6,312 nt of DNA from an uncultured Fretibacterium sp. (GTDB taxonomy: Bacteria; Synergistota; Synergistia; Synergistales; Aminobacteriaceae). A program made the translations under genes and the position numbers. The notes beneath the pieces are model-generated. The model made no database searches. It saw only the letters and a list, made by a program, of their open reading frames with translations, and was not told where the DNA came from. Below are positions 6,283-6,312 of this stretch, one piece after another. Position 1 is the first letter of the stretch. Each line of letters opens with the position of its first letter. The stretch covers positions 1 to 6,312 of the forward strand of contig CALGGR010000243.1 in the NCBI GenBank assembly GCA_937915755.1, read 5' to 3'.

Positions 6283-6312
6283 ATGAGACGTATGAACACC
6301 AGATTGACCAAT
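6283..6312 (+). CDS. Possible start of the next rightward gene (partial)
   Basis: Just after the recD2 stop, ATG 6283 (and an in-frame ATG at 6292) opens a frame that runs to the window edge, reading MRRMNTRLTN. The bases ahead of ATG 6292 include GAGA about six bases upstream, a weak ribosome-binding site. Ten codons cannot identify a product. The position suggests co-transcription with recD2 if the gene is real. Confidence 0.2.
   Translation, partial: MRRMNTRLTN

Overview
The window shows a bacterial chromosome segment in which a complete, ORF-containing group II intron sits inside a housekeeping DNA helicase gene. The helicase is a RecD2-type (RecD/TraA family) SF1B enzyme. It reads 1276-3235, is interrupted by the intron at 3236-6072, and resumes at 6073-6281. 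Joining the two exons gives an uninterrupted 722-residue reading frame and restores the split sequence KAQGS-E-FPYVIMP across the junction. This is direct evidence that the intron boundaries are right and that the gene is probably functional after splicing.

Layout from left to right: (1) the start of a leftward gene (395 to beyond 1) for an acidic-headed, helix-turn-helix-like protein with a lysine-rich KPSKAL repeat tail, encoded by an 18-bp tandem repeat; (2) a gene-free stretch of about 250 bp with a short GC-rich foldable segment; (3) a leftward low-molecular-weight protein tyrosine phosphatase gene (650 to about 1081, start uncertain); (4) a 194-bp divergent intergenic region with an AT-rich promoter-like sequence directly against the recD2 start codon; (5) recD2 exon 1; (6) the group II intron, made up of ribozyme domains I-III (3236-about 4012), the reverse transcriptase/maturase/HNH protein (4013-5929) in domain IV, domain V (5990-6023) and domain VI with its branch-point A (6065); (7) recD2 exon 2; (8) about 30 bases that may hold the start of the next rightward gene.

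The RNA and protein parts of the intron form one system. The RNA is a self-splicing ribozyme, and the maturase domain of its protein should help it fold. Reverse transcriptase and the HNH nuclease should allow retrohoming into intronless copies of the same site. The host gene depends on that splicing. The intron lies between helicase motif V and motif VI, so an unspliced transcript yields a 658-residue protein lacking the motif VI arginine.

The organism is a bacterium of middling GC content. RecD2 without evident RecBC, the style of the HTH/lysine-tail protein and the phosphatase would fit a Bacillota or Synergistota-like anaerobe, but this is only an impression and no marker in the window fixes the lineage. 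The intron protein looks more AT-rich in codon use than recD2, in keeping with lateral arrival.
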